From the NCBI GenBank assembly GCA_003132905.1, contig PKZC01000268.1:3210-29363 (forward strand): a DNA stretch of 26,154 nt, read 5' to 3'. This DNA comes from Bryobacterales bacterium (GTDB lineage: Bacteria; Acidobacteriota; Terriglobia; Bryobacterales; Bryobacteraceae). Of this stretch, positions 1 to 7,539 are shown piece by piece. A model generated the notes under the pieces. That model was not told the DNA's origin and did not search any database. It saw only the letters and a list, made by a program, of their open reading frames with translations. Positions within the stretch are counted from its first letter, which is position 1. Every line of letters starts with the position of its first letter. The translations under genes were made by a program, and so were the position numbers.

Positions 1-864
1 GCGGCTACGGCGGCGGGTGCTCGCAACGCCGCGCTGATGTTTGTCGCGAACGCGCCCGGTGTTCCACTCCTGGCGCAACTGAGCGGAACGGGTACGGTAC
101 AGTCGGGCTCCGGCGGGCCCTCCATCGCCAACGTCGTGAGCGCCTCGGCCTTTGGGGGATTCTCCGATGTCGCGCCTGGTTCCTGGGTGGAAATCTACGG
201 ATCGAACCTGGCGCCCGACACGCGCGGCTGGGCGGGTGGCGATTTTCAAGGCAACAACGCGCCGACTATGCTGGATGGCGTTACGGTGACCATCGGCAAT
301 CAAAAGGCGTTCGTCTCTTACATCTCCGCAAGTCCGGGCCAGGTCAATGCGCAGCTGCCGTCCAACATTGCTACCGGAGCCATGCAGATTACTGTCACCA
401 ACGGCGGTTCCAGCAGCGCGCCGTTTAGTATCGTCGTGAGCGGCACTCAACCGGGGCTGCTCGCGCCCGCCTCATTCAAAGTGGGAGCGAGTCAGTACGT
501 TGTCGCTCTGCTGCCGGACGGAACTTATGTTCTTCCGGCCGGATCGATCGCGGGGGTCACTTCGCGGCCGGCCCATCCGGGCGAGACGATTACCATGTAC
601 GGCATTGGTTTCGGCCCTGTGACGCCGAACTTTGCCGCAGGCCAGATTGTCACCCAGCAGAATCAGCTGGAGCTTCCGCTCGCTCTCTCGTTCGGACAGA
701 CGCCGGCACAATTGTCGTACGCCGGACTGGCGCCCACTTTGGTAGGCCTCTATCAGTTCAACGTGGTGGTTCCAACAGTGCCGGATAGCGACGTTGTGCC
801 AATCACGTTTAATTTGGGCGGCGTAGTAGGTACACAGACGCTTTTTACGTCCGTCCACCAGTAA
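1..864 (+). CDS. C-terminal part of a secreted Ig-like protein with TIGR03437-type C-terminal module (5' truncated by window)
   Basis: The reading frame is open from base 1, so the gene starts upstream of the window; the first ATG (37) is internal. The first ~30 visible residues, with NAPGVPLLAQLSGTGT, look like the last strand of an ASPM/Hydin-type Ig-like domain (choice-of-anchor D). From about GPSIANVVSASAFGG to the stop is one copy of the module often found at the C-terminus of Solibacter extracellular proteins: SIANVVSAS, PGSWVEIYGSNLAP, VTIGNQKAFVSYISPGQ-like, PGETITMYGIGFGPV. The same module ends the sedolisin at 17062-19869. It is presumably exported; the ligand and enzymatic part, if any, lie outside the window. 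Family recognition is firm, function is unknown. Confidence 0.85.
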   Translation, partial: AATAAGARNAALMFVANAPGVPLLAQLSGTGTVQSGSGGPSIANVVSASAFGGFSDVAPGSWVEIYGSNLAPDTRGWAGGDFQGNNAPTMLDGVTVTIGNQKAFVSYISASPGQVNAQLPSNIATGAMQITVTNGGSSSAPFSIVVSGTQPGLLAPASFKVGASQYVVALLPDGTYVLPAGSIAGVTSRPAHPGETITMYGIGFGPVTPNFAAGQIVTQQNQLELPLALSFGQTPAQLSYAGLAPTLVGLYQFNVVVPTVPDSDVVPITFNLGGVVGTQTLFTSVHQ

Positions 865-885
865 CCGCGGGCACACGGCGCGTGG

Positions 886-897
886 TGGTGATCACCA
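886..897. repeat. 12-bp perfect palindrome between the first two genes
   Basis: TGGTGATCACCA lies 22 bases after the stop of the TIGR03437 protein and 49 bases before the UvrC-like ATG. A second small palindrome, CTGATCAG, follows at 903-910. It may be an operator or a weak transcript end; there is no T-run. Confidence 0.4.
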
Positions 898-946
898 GCA
901 CACTGATCAGCACCAGCACGGTTCCAGCACTCTACACTGGTTACGG

Positions 947-2080
947 ATGCAGGTTGGCGAGCCAACGATCATCGAGCGGCAAGACTTGGACGCGAGCGTC
1001 GGCGAGGTCCCCAATGCGGACGCGGTGTTCATTGTATGGGCCGGCGATCGGTCTTCGTATCTGGCCAAGACCAGCATGCTGAAGCGCAGATTGATGCGGA
1101 TATTTAAGCCGGATGCAGGAACGCGCCGGTCTTTGAATCTGCGCGAGGTTGCCACGCGCGTGGAATATTGGCCGACGGCCTCGCGGTTTGAATCCATGCT
1201 GCTGCACTATGCGTTGGCACGCCGCCATTTTCCGGACGATTACTTGCGCATGGTGAAGCTGCGGATGCCGGCTTACGTCAGGCTGATTCTGGCGAACGAG
1301 TTTCCGCGCACGCAGGTGAGCACGCGCTTGAGCGCCAGCCGGGCCATCCATTACGGGCCGTTCCAATCGCGAGCCGCGGCCGAGTTGTTCGAAGATCAGT
1401 TTCTGGATTTGTTCCAGATGCGGCGCTGCCAGGAGAATCTGGAGCCCAGCCCGCAGCATCCGGGCTGTATCTACGGTGAGATGAATCGGTGCCTGCGCCC
1501 CTGCCAGCAGGTGGTGAGCCGCGAAGAATATTTGAGCGAAACGGCGCGTGTCGAAGAGTTCCTCACCGGCAACGGGGCTGCGCTGATCAGCGTGGCGTCG
1601 GCCGCGCGCGATCGTCTGAGCGTGGAGATGAACTTCGAAGAGGCCGCGCGGCAGCACAAGCGTTTGGAGCGCATCCAATCTGTGCTTTCGCTACGCGGCG
1701 ATCTGGTGTGCGATATCGACCGGCTGTACGGAGTGGCTGTTGCGCCCAGTCTATCGGCCGACCGTATACAGTTGTGGTTCGTCTGCCAGGGTGCATGGCA
1801 AGCGCCAGTGGAGTTTCCCTTGACGTCGTTCGTTTCGCTGGATCAGCGGCTGCGGGAACTGGTAGCGTCGATACATCCCATTACGCCGCCGCTGGCGGAG
1901 AAGCAGGAGCATCTGGCATTGCTGGCTCGCTGGCATTATTCGACCTGGAGCGACGGCGAATGGATCGGTTTCCCGGCGCCCGATCAAGCGCCCTACCGGA
2001 AACTGGTGCGGGCCATTTCTCGCGTGAGCCAGAAGGCGGCGTCAGCGCAGCTCGATTCAGAACAATCCCGCACGGTCTAG
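947..2080 (+). CDS. UvrC N-terminal-half-like protein (degenerate GIY-YIG, Cys cluster, UVR motif)
   Basis: The 377-residue product follows the order of the N-terminal half of excinuclease subunit UvrC. A GIY-YIG-like segment at about residues 24-52 reads AVFIVWAGDRSSYLAKT where UvrC has a GVY...YVGKA-type sequence, so the nuclease signature is degraded. The central region keeps YGPFQSRAAAE, then a cysteine cluster RRCQ...CIYGEMNRCLRPC like the UvrC iron-sulfur/zinc region, then a UVR motif EMNFEEAARQHKRLERI that in UvrC contacts UvrB. The RNase H-like nuclease and helix-hairpin-helix domains of full UvrC (~600 residues) are absent. A role in UvrB-linked repair is plausible, but loss of active-site residues makes a non-catalytic adaptor equally likely. 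The ATG at 947 lacks a clear Shine-Dalgarno. Its 3' end overlaps the convergent binding-protein gene by 24 bp. Confidence 0.8.
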   Translation: MQVGEPTIIERQDLDASVGEVPNADAVFIVWAGDRSSYLAKTSMLKRRLMRIFKPDAGTRRSLNLREVATRVEYWPTASRFESMLLHYALARRHFPDDYLRMVKLRMPAYVRLILANEFPRTQVSTRLSASRAIHYGPFQSRAAAELFEDQFLDLFQMRRCQENLEPSPQHPGCIYGEMNRCLRPCQQVVSREEYLSETARVEEFLTGNGAALISVASAARDRLSVEMNFEEAARQHKRLERIQSVLSLRGDLVCDIDRLYGVAVAPSLSADRIQLWFVCQGAWQAPVEFPLTSFVSLDQRLRELVASIHPITPPLAEKQEHLALLARWHYSTWSDGEWIGFPAPDQAPYRKLVRAISRVSQKAASAQLDSEQSRTV

Positions 2081-2932
2081 AAATTCCTTGGCAACATCGC
2101 GGGCCGGACGGTGCTGTGCGTCGACGGCATAATTCATGCTGCGCATCTGGGTGTCGGAAATCTTGCCCGACAGTTCCGAGAGAATGGCACGCAGATTTGG
2201 ATACGCCGCCAGCGCTTCCTGGCGCACCACGATGCAAGCCTGATAAGGCGGGAACACATGCTTGTCATCTTTCAGTACGGTTACATCCAGCTTGTTCAGA
2301 AGTCCATCGGTAGTGTTGGCGGCTGCCATGCTGACTTGTTTCTGTTTGAGAGCCTGATAGAGAAGCCCGAGGTCCATGCTCTTGGGAGGGCCGGTCCATT
2401 TGATGGAATAAGCTCGATTCAATGCGCCATAAGCATCGGGGCGGGTGAGGAACTCGTAGCCTGCGCCCAGGGTAAAACCCGTGGGATCGGCCGCCGCATC
2501 GCTCAATGTTTGTAGATGACGACCACGTGCGTCGTCACCCCGGACGGTCATTGCAAACGAATTTTCGAAGCCTAGCGGATCCAGCCAGTCCAGGTGGAAA
2601 CCACTCGAATACTCAGCGCGCACCTGTTCCAGAACGGCGGCTGGATCGGTGACGCCGCTGCGCTTCAGAACGTTCGTAAATGCGGTCCCGGTATACTCCG
2701 GATACATGTCGATGTCTTTGGCTAGCAGCGCCTGATGCGCTAACAGCGTTCCCCCCAGATCGAGCTTGCGCTCCACCGGCTGATGCGTGCGCGCCTCGAT
2801 GTGCTGCGCGAAGATCTCGCCCAGTATCAGTTGCTCGGTGAAGTTCTTCGAGCCGACGACGATGTGGTTGCGAGCGCCGCAGCCGGTGAGCAAGGTGGCT
2901 GCTAGGAAAGAGAGAATCGTCGTTCGATCCAA
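2057..2932 (-). CDS. Substrate-binding lipoprotein of OpuC/OsmF-type ABC importer, candidate ergothioneine/betaine binder
   Basis: This is the last gene of the egtB operon. The family holds quaternary amines (glycine betaine, choline, carnitine; in EgtU proteins, ergothioneine) and delivers them to the permease. The 291-residue product starts with a lipoprotein signal whose lipobox is LLTGC, so it should be membrane-anchored. Family hallmarks are GSKNFTEQ near the mature N-terminus, a DMYPEYTGTA block about 50 residues later, and AAANTTDGLL followed by FPPYQACIVVR. I chose the TTG at 2932 because GGAGG lies 6 bases upstream (2943-2939) and the signal peptide begins right there; a longer frame to 3151 only shadows the permease. 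It overlaps the permease gene by 31 bases, implying translational coupling. Substrate specificity is inferred from the egtBD neighbours, not from residues. Confidence 0.88.
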   Translation of the reverse strand: MDRTTILSFLAATLLTGCGARNHIVVGSKNFTEQLILGEIFAQHIEARTHQPVERKLDLGGTLLAHQALLAKDIDMYPEYTGTAFTNVLKRSGVTDPAAVLEQVRAEYSSGFHLDWLDPLGFENSFAMTVRGDDARGRHLQTLSDAAADPTGFTLGAGYEFLTRPDAYGALNRAYSIKWTGPPKSMDLGLLYQALKQKQVSMAAANTTDGLLNKLDVTVLKDDKHVFPPYQACIVVRQEALAAYPNLRAILSELSGKISDTQMRSMNYAVDAQHRPARDVAKEFLDRAGLF

Positions 2933-3522
2933 CTGAATCCTCCGTCCGAGAGAAGCGCGAGCAACGCTGCGGGAATCGCGCCAGCCAGGATCTGGGTGGT
3001 ATCGACGGATGCAATGCCGCGGAAGATGAAGACGCCCAGTCCGCCGCCACCGATGGCAGCCGCGATGGTGGCCGTGCCGATGGTGGTGACGGTGGCGATG
3101 CGAACACCGGCAATGATGGTGGGTGCGGCGAGCGGCAGTTCCACTTCCCACAGCAGTTGACGGCCGGTCATGCCCATGGCGATGGCAGATTCGCGTACGG
3201 CGGCGTCCACGCCCAGAATTCCAGCCAGCGTGTTGCGAAGAATGGGAAGCAGGGCATACAGTACCAGCGCGACAATTGCGGTCCGTTTGCCGATGCCGCC
3301 GATAAAAGGAATGGGGATCAGGAATCCGAATAGCGCCAGACTCGGGATGGTCTGCATCACATTGGCAAAGCCGAGCAGCGGCGTGCGCAGCGATGCCCGC
3401 CGGGTGAGCAGTATGCCCAGCGGCAGTCCTACGCCGACGGCAATCGCCATGGCACTAAGCACCAGCACGAAATGTTCGGCGGTCAAATGCGCCATCTCCT
3501 GCAGCAAATAAGGAGGGATCAT
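2902..3522 (-). CDS. ABC transporter permease, OpuCB/OsmW type
   Basis: A 206-residue integral membrane protein with about five to six hydrophobic segments, the usual length for stand-alone permeases of the glycine betaine/carnitine/choline class. The cytoplasmic coupling loop is visible around AMGMTGRQLLWEVELPLAAP, the EAA-type motif that docks on the ATPase. The conserved MQTIPSLALFGFLIP and GGGGLGVFIFRGI segments are typical of the OpuC/OsmU branch. The ATG start overlaps the ATPase stop as ATGA (3522-3519), and the 3' end overlaps the binding-protein gene. In described EgtU proteins the permease is fused to its binding domain; here they are separate but translationally linked. Confidence 0.92.
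   Translation of the reverse strand: MIPPYLLQEMAHLTAEHFVLVLSAMAIAVGVGLPLGILLTRRASLRTPLLGFANVMQTIPSLALFGFLIPIPFIGGIGKRTAIVALVLYALLPILRNTLAGILGVDAAVRESAIAMGMTGRQLLWEVELPLAAPTIIAGVRIATVTTIGTATIAAAIGGGGLGVFIFRGIASVDTTQILAGAIPAALLALLSDGGFSWIERRFSLS
2939..2943 (-). promoter_or_regulatory. Shine-Dalgarno deciding the TTG start of the binding-protein gene
   Basis: GGAGG on the minus strand, 6 bases before TTG at 2932 and inside the end of the permease gene. It allows independent re-initiation of the most abundant expected transporter component and rules out the much longer open frame as the true start. Confidence 0.75.
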
Positions 3523-4253
3523 AACGTCGACAAAAAGGCTCGCGCTTCCGGCCCGTTCGAATTCTGAAACTTGCTCGGTGTTGTGAGTACTTCCAGTTTG
3601 CCACGATGCAGCAGGGCGATTTCAGTGCCCAGGCGCAGGGCTTCCCGCACGTCGTGCGTGACGAAGATGGATGTTTTCCGGACGCGCTCGCGCAGTTCCA
3701 GGAATTGATCCTGCAATTCAACGCGAGTAACGGGGTCGAGCGCGCCGAAGGGTTCATCGAACAGCAGCAGCTTTGGCTCCGCCGCGAGCGCCCGTGCAAC
3801 GCCCACTCGCTGGCGTTGACCGCCCGAAAGCTGGCGGGGATAGCGATCGCGAAATTGCCCAGGTTCCAAGCCCACTTGATCCAAGAGCTCGTCTACTCGC
3901 GCCCGCACGCGTTCGGGTTGCCAACCCTTTAATCGCGGAACCAGCCCTACATTTTCGCCGATGGTGAAATGCGGAAACAATCCCACTTCCTGGATCACGT
4001 AACCGATGCTACGCCGGAGTTCGATGAGATCCCAATTGGTAGTGGCGCGGTCTTCGACGAGTACTTCACCCGAGGTGGGGAACAAAAGGCCGTTGAGCAT
4101 TTTGAGCGCGGTGGTTTTTCCAGAGCCGCTGCGGCCGAGCAAAATGAGCGTGCGGCCCGGTTCGATGCGGAAACTCAGGTGATCGAGAATGAGGTTGCCG
4201 CCGATGCGATAAGAAACATCGCGAAATTCAAGCGCCGCGGCGTCCGGGCTCAA
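3519..4253 (-). CDS. ABC transporter ATP-binding protein, OpuCA/EgtV type
   Basis: ATPase of the betaine-class transporter. Visible are Walker A GRSGSGKTT, the Q-loop in YVIQEVGLFPHFT, the signature LSGGQRQRVGVARAL, Walker B LLLFDEPFGALDP and the switch histidine in FVTHDVREA. It ends soon after the nucleotide-binding domain, so the C-terminal CBS pair found in many OpuCA/ProV proteins is missing. The start is uncertain: the frame is open to a GTG at 4301, but the family usually begins about ten residues before LEFRDVSY. A TTG at 4253 fits this and overlaps the egtD stop as TTGA, the coupling geometry also used by the next gene. Neither candidate has a strong Shine-Dalgarno. With the GTG start it would be 260 residues, with the TTG 244. 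Confidence 0.9.
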   Translation of the reverse strand: MSPDAAALEFRDVSYRIGGNLILDHLSFRIEPGRTLILLGRSGSGKTTALKMLNGLLFPTSGEVLVEDRATTNWDLIELRRSIGYVIQEVGLFPHFTIGENVGLVPRLKGWQPERVRARVDELLDQVGLEPGQFRDRYPRQLSGGQRQRVGVARALAAEPKLLLFDEPFGALDPVTRVELQDQFLELRERVRKTSIFVTHDVREALRLGTEIALLHRGKLEVLTTPSKFQNSNGPEARAFLSTL

Positions 4254-5230
4254 TGAACGGCCCAGAGATTTTCCGCGAACGGCCAATCCCGGTCCACCCA
4301 CTGAGCTTCGATGTCGAACCCAGCGTGCTCCGCCATTTCCTCCAGCTCGGGCAAATGGAACTTGTGAGAGGATTCGGTCCAGATAGTCTCGCCAGCTCGG
4401 AAGGTGACTGTGAGATCCGCCTCAGGAATAAACACGGTCTGATTCAGGCGCGAGCGTAAGTGCATTTCGATACGCCGCTGATCTTCGTTCCAACGGGCCT
4501 GGTGCTCGAAGTCGCGCAGTTGAAAATCGCCTCCCAGCTCGCGATTGATACGTCCCAATAGGTTGAGATTGAATGCGCCCGTGACGCCGGTGGGGTCGTC
4601 ATAGGCTACCAGCATGCGGTCGCGATCCTTCACTAGATCCGTCCCCATGAGCAGCAGGTCTCCGGGAAGCAGAGCGCGGCGCAGGTCGCGCAGGAATTCC
4701 AGAGCGCACTTGCGTTCGAAGTTGCCAATGGTGCTGCCGAGAAACATCACCAGAAAAGATTCGCCGGGTTGACGCTCGGCCGTGGCGCGCGCCATTCCAT
4801 CCAGATAGGACTGCACCAGCGGATGCACCTCGGCAATGTCGGACAAATCCCGCTCACAGCGTGCCAGCGCATCGGCGGATACGTCGATCGGATAATAGCG
4901 CGGCAGGCCGCCTGGAATCGCCTCCAGCAGATGACGCGTCTTTTGACCTACGCCGCTGCCGAGTTCGATCACGGCTACGTTGGACGGTAGTAAGCCGGCG
5001 ATATCGCCCGCATGCCGCCGCAATAAACCCTCATCGGCGCGCGTGAGACCATATTCGGGAAGATGTGTGATGGCTTCAAACAGCGAACTTCCCAACTCGT
5101 CGTAAAGATACTTCGAGTGAAGCTCCTTCTGAGGTTTGGCAAGGCCAGTGCGCACGTCCGACGCGAATTCGCGAACAGCGGCGTTCTCCTCGCCCTTAAT
5201 CTTCGACCAGCCGAAAACTTGCGTAGACAT
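4250..5230 (-). CDS. egtD: L-histidine N-alpha-methyltransferase EgtD
   Basis: This enzyme trimethylates the alpha-amino group of histidine with three S-adenosylmethionine to give hercynine, the first step of ergothioneine synthesis. The 326-residue length matches EgtD. The family opening KYLYDELGSSLFEAITHLPEYGLTRAD-like block spans about residues 40-66, followed by the SAM-binding glycine motif IELGSGVGQKT (about 88-98). Further matches are YYPIDVSADAL, FLGSTIGNFER, a TDLVKD segment and the C-terminal ESSHKF block. The ATG lies inside the 3' end of egtB (35-base overlap) and the stop overlaps the ATPase start, so expression is tied to both neighbours. No strong ribosome-binding site precedes the ATG, consistent with coupling. 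Confidence 0.95.
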   Translation of the reverse strand: MSTQVFGWSKIKGEENAAVREFASDVRTGLAKPQKELHSKYLYDELGSSLFEAITHLPEYGLTRADEGLLRRHAGDIAGLLPSNVAVIELGSGVGQKTRHLLEAIPGGLPRYYPIDVSADALARCERDLSDIAEVHPLVQSYLDGMARATAERQPGESFLVMFLGSTIGNFERKCALEFLRDLRRALLPGDLLLMGTDLVKDRDRMLVAYDDPTGVTGAFNLNLLGRINRELGGDFQLRDFEHQARWNEDQRRIEMHLRSRLNQTVFIPEADLTVTFRAGETIWTESSHKFHLPELEEMAEHAGFDIEAQWVDRDWPFAENLWAVH

Positions 5231-6431
5231 AGGGGTAATTAGGGCGAAACCAGTTGCGGAAAGAGCGGCGCAGCATGCAAGCGGCCGTCACTGGCGAGCC
5301 GCCTTTCATAACATAATGCTCTTCGTCGAAGAAATTCTGCGAATATCCTGGATAAAATGGCATGGGCTGAAATCCGGGAAAAGGGCCGAACTTAGTCGCG
5401 GTCCACTCCCAGCCGTTCCCGACCAGCTGCGAGACACCCGAGGCGCTGTCTCCCGCCGGATTCGCGTCAACCTCCACGGGATCCCAATGGTGAAAATCGA
5501 AATTGCCTCGGGCCTTATCCGGCTCGGCGTTTCCCCACGGGTAGGGACGCTCTTCGCCGGGTCTTGTTTCGCCAGTTCTTGTTTCGTAGGCCGCGCGATG
5601 AAACTGTTCTTCGGTGAGTAATCCCTTGCCGGACCATGCGGCATAAGCGGAGGCTTCGTTATAAGTTACGTACACCGGAGCGTTCAGCGGTAACGGCACT
5701 TCGGAAAACATCCCGCGATAAAACCACTGGCCAGCTTGCTGTTTCCAAAAGTGGGGTACGGAAGCGCCGTCGCGTACGAAATCGAGATACTGGCCGTTCG
5801 TAATTTTGAACTTACTCACTTTGAAGCCGGGAACATTTACCTGGTGCTCGGCAAACTCGTTATCCCAACCGAATTCGCCGCGCTTCTGTCCCAACGTCGC
5901 CAAGCCGGGTGCGATTCCGATCATCGGATTCGCAATGCGCATTGTGGAATGGATCAATGGCGCAACTGGAGATGTCTTTTGGTCATAAGGCAGGTTGTGC
6001 AAAAGGTAGGCCAGCGTTTCGGCATGCATGAGCCGGTGTTCCAGCGCGACATGTAGAATCTGTTCTGGAGTTTGATCGCGCAGATCGTCGATGCGTGCGC
6101 GAACACGTTTGTTGTAGCTTTGAATTTCTTCGATGCTCGGCCAATCCGCCGGTTCGTCCGTAGCTGCCTGGCCCACCGGAGGGTCGATACCGAATTCAAA
6201 CAGAGTGTCGAACTGTGGACTCAGCGAGACGACACCCATCGTCTTGCGGGCGATGAGATTCCAGTCGAACGCTTCCAGGTGGCCGAGGTAGAAGACCAGA
6301 CGATGCCGCTCCGGAATAGGGCGCGAGTAGAGTGCTTCGGGCTTAAGAAGCTTGAAGATGGAGTCGGTTAGTAGGCGGGCGGAATCCAGCTGTTCCTGGA
6401 GCGCCCGACTCATAATGGTTGCAGTCGACAT
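5196..6431 (-). CDS. egtB: Ergothioneine biosynthesis sulfoxide synthase EgtB
   Basis: A non-heme iron enzyme joining hercynine to a sulfur donor (cysteine or gamma-glutamylcysteine) with oxygen to form a hercynyl sulfoxide. The 411-residue protein has the two expected parts. An N-terminal DinB-like four-helix domain carries iron-binding histidines: H51 in LGHLEAFDW and the HX3HXE motif H132/H136/E138. A C-terminal formylglycine-enzyme-like domain holds PYPWGNAEP, GVSQLVGNGWEWT, YVMKGGSP and a terminal NYPYVYASFRLV. No egtA or egtC is nearby, which fits a cysteine-using type II EgtB such as the one described from Chloracidobacterium; that donor choice is inference. GGAGG lies 5 bases before the ATG (6441-6437). 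It is the first operon gene; the terminator at 6516-6551 insulates it from upstream transcription. Confidence 0.95.
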   Translation of the reverse strand: MSTATIMSRALQEQLDSARLLTDSIFKLLKPEALYSRPIPERHRLVFYLGHLEAFDWNLIARKTMGVVSLSPQFDTLFEFGIDPPVGQAATDEPADWPSIEEIQSYNKRVRARIDDLRDQTPEQILHVALEHRLMHAETLAYLLHNLPYDQKTSPVAPLIHSTMRIANPMIGIAPGLATLGQKRGEFGWDNEFAEHQVNVPGFKVSKFKITNGQYLDFVRDGASVPHFWKQQAGQWFYRGMFSEVPLPLNAPVYVTYNEASAYAAWSGKGLLTEEQFHRAAYETRTGETRPGEERPYPWGNAEPDKARGNFDFHHWDPVEVDANPAGDSASGVSQLVGNGWEWTATKFGPFPGFQPMPFYPGYSQNFFDEEHYVMKGGSPVTAACMLRRSFRNWFRPNYPYVYASFRLVED

Positions 6432-6515
6432 GCTAGCCTCCGGCTACGCAATATCAGACTAGCATCCGTACCGCCAAAACGGGAGTTAGCTAAATGTCAG
6501 TTCAGTTACTACTTG

Positions 6516-6551
6516 AAAAAGGCGTGGCACGGTTAGTTGCCCGTGCCATGC
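6516..6551 (-). terminator. Rho-independent terminator
   Basis: On the minus strand an 11-bp stem (6551-6541 pairing with 6532-6522, one G-U pair, 8-base loop) is followed by C and five T residues (6520-6516). It lies 15 bases after the stop of the 6567-7190 gene and upstream of egtB, so it ends that transcript and separates it from the ergothioneine operon. Confidence 0.85.
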
Positions 6552-6566
6552 GCTCAAGAATTGCTC

Positions 6567-7190
6567 TTACTTCGTTCCGCCGGGTGCAAGTTGACCAGGT
6601 TGGGTGGAGGCGGAGTTCTGCGCTTCCTTCTTCGCGGCTTCAGCCTGAGCGCCTTGAACAGCCAGCGCAGCTTGCGCATCCCATGTGCCTTGATTTCGCT
6701 TGGTTTTCCAAACGTCATCGCCCCACCAGGTATTCGACTTCGAGGCGGATGCAGCGGCTGAGGTGGCGGGTGAGATCGGCGACCTCTTCGCGGCCAGGGT
6801 TTCCTGCGCGTCCATGGCCCGGTAAGCGGCCAGTTCGAAGTTCAGCGTTCCGGTGACGCCGGCGGCATCGGTATAGTTGATAACCAGAGTTTGTTTCCGA
6901 TGGCTGGCGATGGGCGACATAGCGGGGAACACATGCATCACGCGCCGCACGTCGGCTTTCTCTATGTTGGTGCCGGTGATCTGATCGTAGGGCAACTTGT
7001 ACACCGACCCTTTATAGGTGAAGTGAAACTCCTTGGCATCCTCAAAATCGAATATGCCAGTGGAATTCACGGGAATCGATTTCACCGTTCCGCCGACGTA
7101 TTGAACCGTCTCGGAAGCGGCGCGGATCACAGCCGGTGGCACGACTGCGAAGACTAGGGTGGAGATCAGAACCTGGCGGATTGCGAACAT
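6567..7190 (-). CDS. Hypothetical secreted protein, 207 residues
   Basis: The product begins with a signal peptide (MFAIRQVLISTLVFAVVPPAVIRA, cleavage likely after A-A) and continues with a small beta-rich region, about residues 28-125, including VQYVGGTVKSIP, FHFTYKGSVYKLPYDQITG and TLVINYTDAAG. That part resembles the short exported acidobacterial proteins in which a membrane-surface beta domain is followed by a low-complexity tail. The tail (about 135-207) is rich in Ala, Ser, Gln and Lys and probably disordered. GGAAGG precedes the ATG by about 6 bases. I do not recognise a function. A divergent small gene starts at 7268. Confidence 0.75.
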   Translation of the reverse strand: MFAIRQVLISTLVFAVVPPAVIRAASETVQYVGGTVKSIPVNSTGIFDFEDAKEFHFTYKGSVYKLPYDQITGTNIEKADVRRVMHVFPAMSPIASHRKQTLVINYTDAAGVTGTLNFELAAYRAMDAQETLAAKRSPISPATSAAASASKSNTWWGDDVWKTKRNQGTWDAQAALAVQGAQAEAAKKEAQNSASTQPGQLAPGGTK

Positions 7191-7267
7191 GTAGTACCTT
7201 CCTAGCGAGTACTATCGGTCGCAACGGTCCAGGACTTTAGCCATGCCGCCACTACAATAGAAACAAC

Positions 7268-7534
7268 ATGTCTGTTTACGACGAGCGCCGCGAAGACCTG
7301 GAACAGCAACAGTTTATGATGGGGCCCGAGCGTGGACGGCTGTCTGTCACGCTGGATTTGCTCACCGACGCGCTGGTCCTGGTGGGACAACACGGCGTCT
7401 ATTGCCAGAGCGCCCGGCAGCCCGGCAAGCCCGCCATGGACATACAGATGATTTCCAAGTGCCTGACCGACGCCAAGGAGTTGGTGGCCGATGTTATGGG
7501 AGAGCTGAAGCGGAAATCCGCGCCGAAAACCTAG
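7268..7534 (+). CDS. Hypothetical small protein, 88 residues
   Basis: A soluble, mostly helical small protein starting MSVYDERREDLEQQQ, with no signal peptide or membrane segment. Residues 27-45 (LSVTLDLLTDALVLVGQHG) and 58-80 (IQMISKCLTDAKELVADVMG) look like two amphipathic helices. It stands alone between a divergent secreted-protein gene and a convergent small membrane-protein gene. Function unknown. It is preferred over the antisense frame at 7202-7600 because its amino-acid composition is ordinary and its helices are regular. Confidence 0.6.
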   Translation: MSVYDERREDLEQQQFMMGPERGRLSVTLDLLTDALVLVGQHGVYCQSARQPGKPAMDIQMISKCLTDAKELVADVMGELKRKSAPKT

Positions 7535-7539
7535 CGCAG

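Noticed and set aside
941..1678. 245-codon minus-strand ORF opposite the UvrC-like gene
   Set aside because: Antisense shadow; the plus strand has the recognisable UVR and cysteine motifs.
1489..2313. 274-codon plus-strand ORF overlapping the UvrC-like gene and the binding-protein gene
   Set aside because: Arg/Ala/Gly-rich translation in an alternative frame of a well-supported gene; typical high-GC shadow.
2118..3151. Long upstream extension of the binding-protein frame to 3151
   Set aside because: The extension is His/Arg-rich and is read entirely from the permease gene in another frame; the TTG at 2932 has a strong Shine-Dalgarno and a signal peptide.
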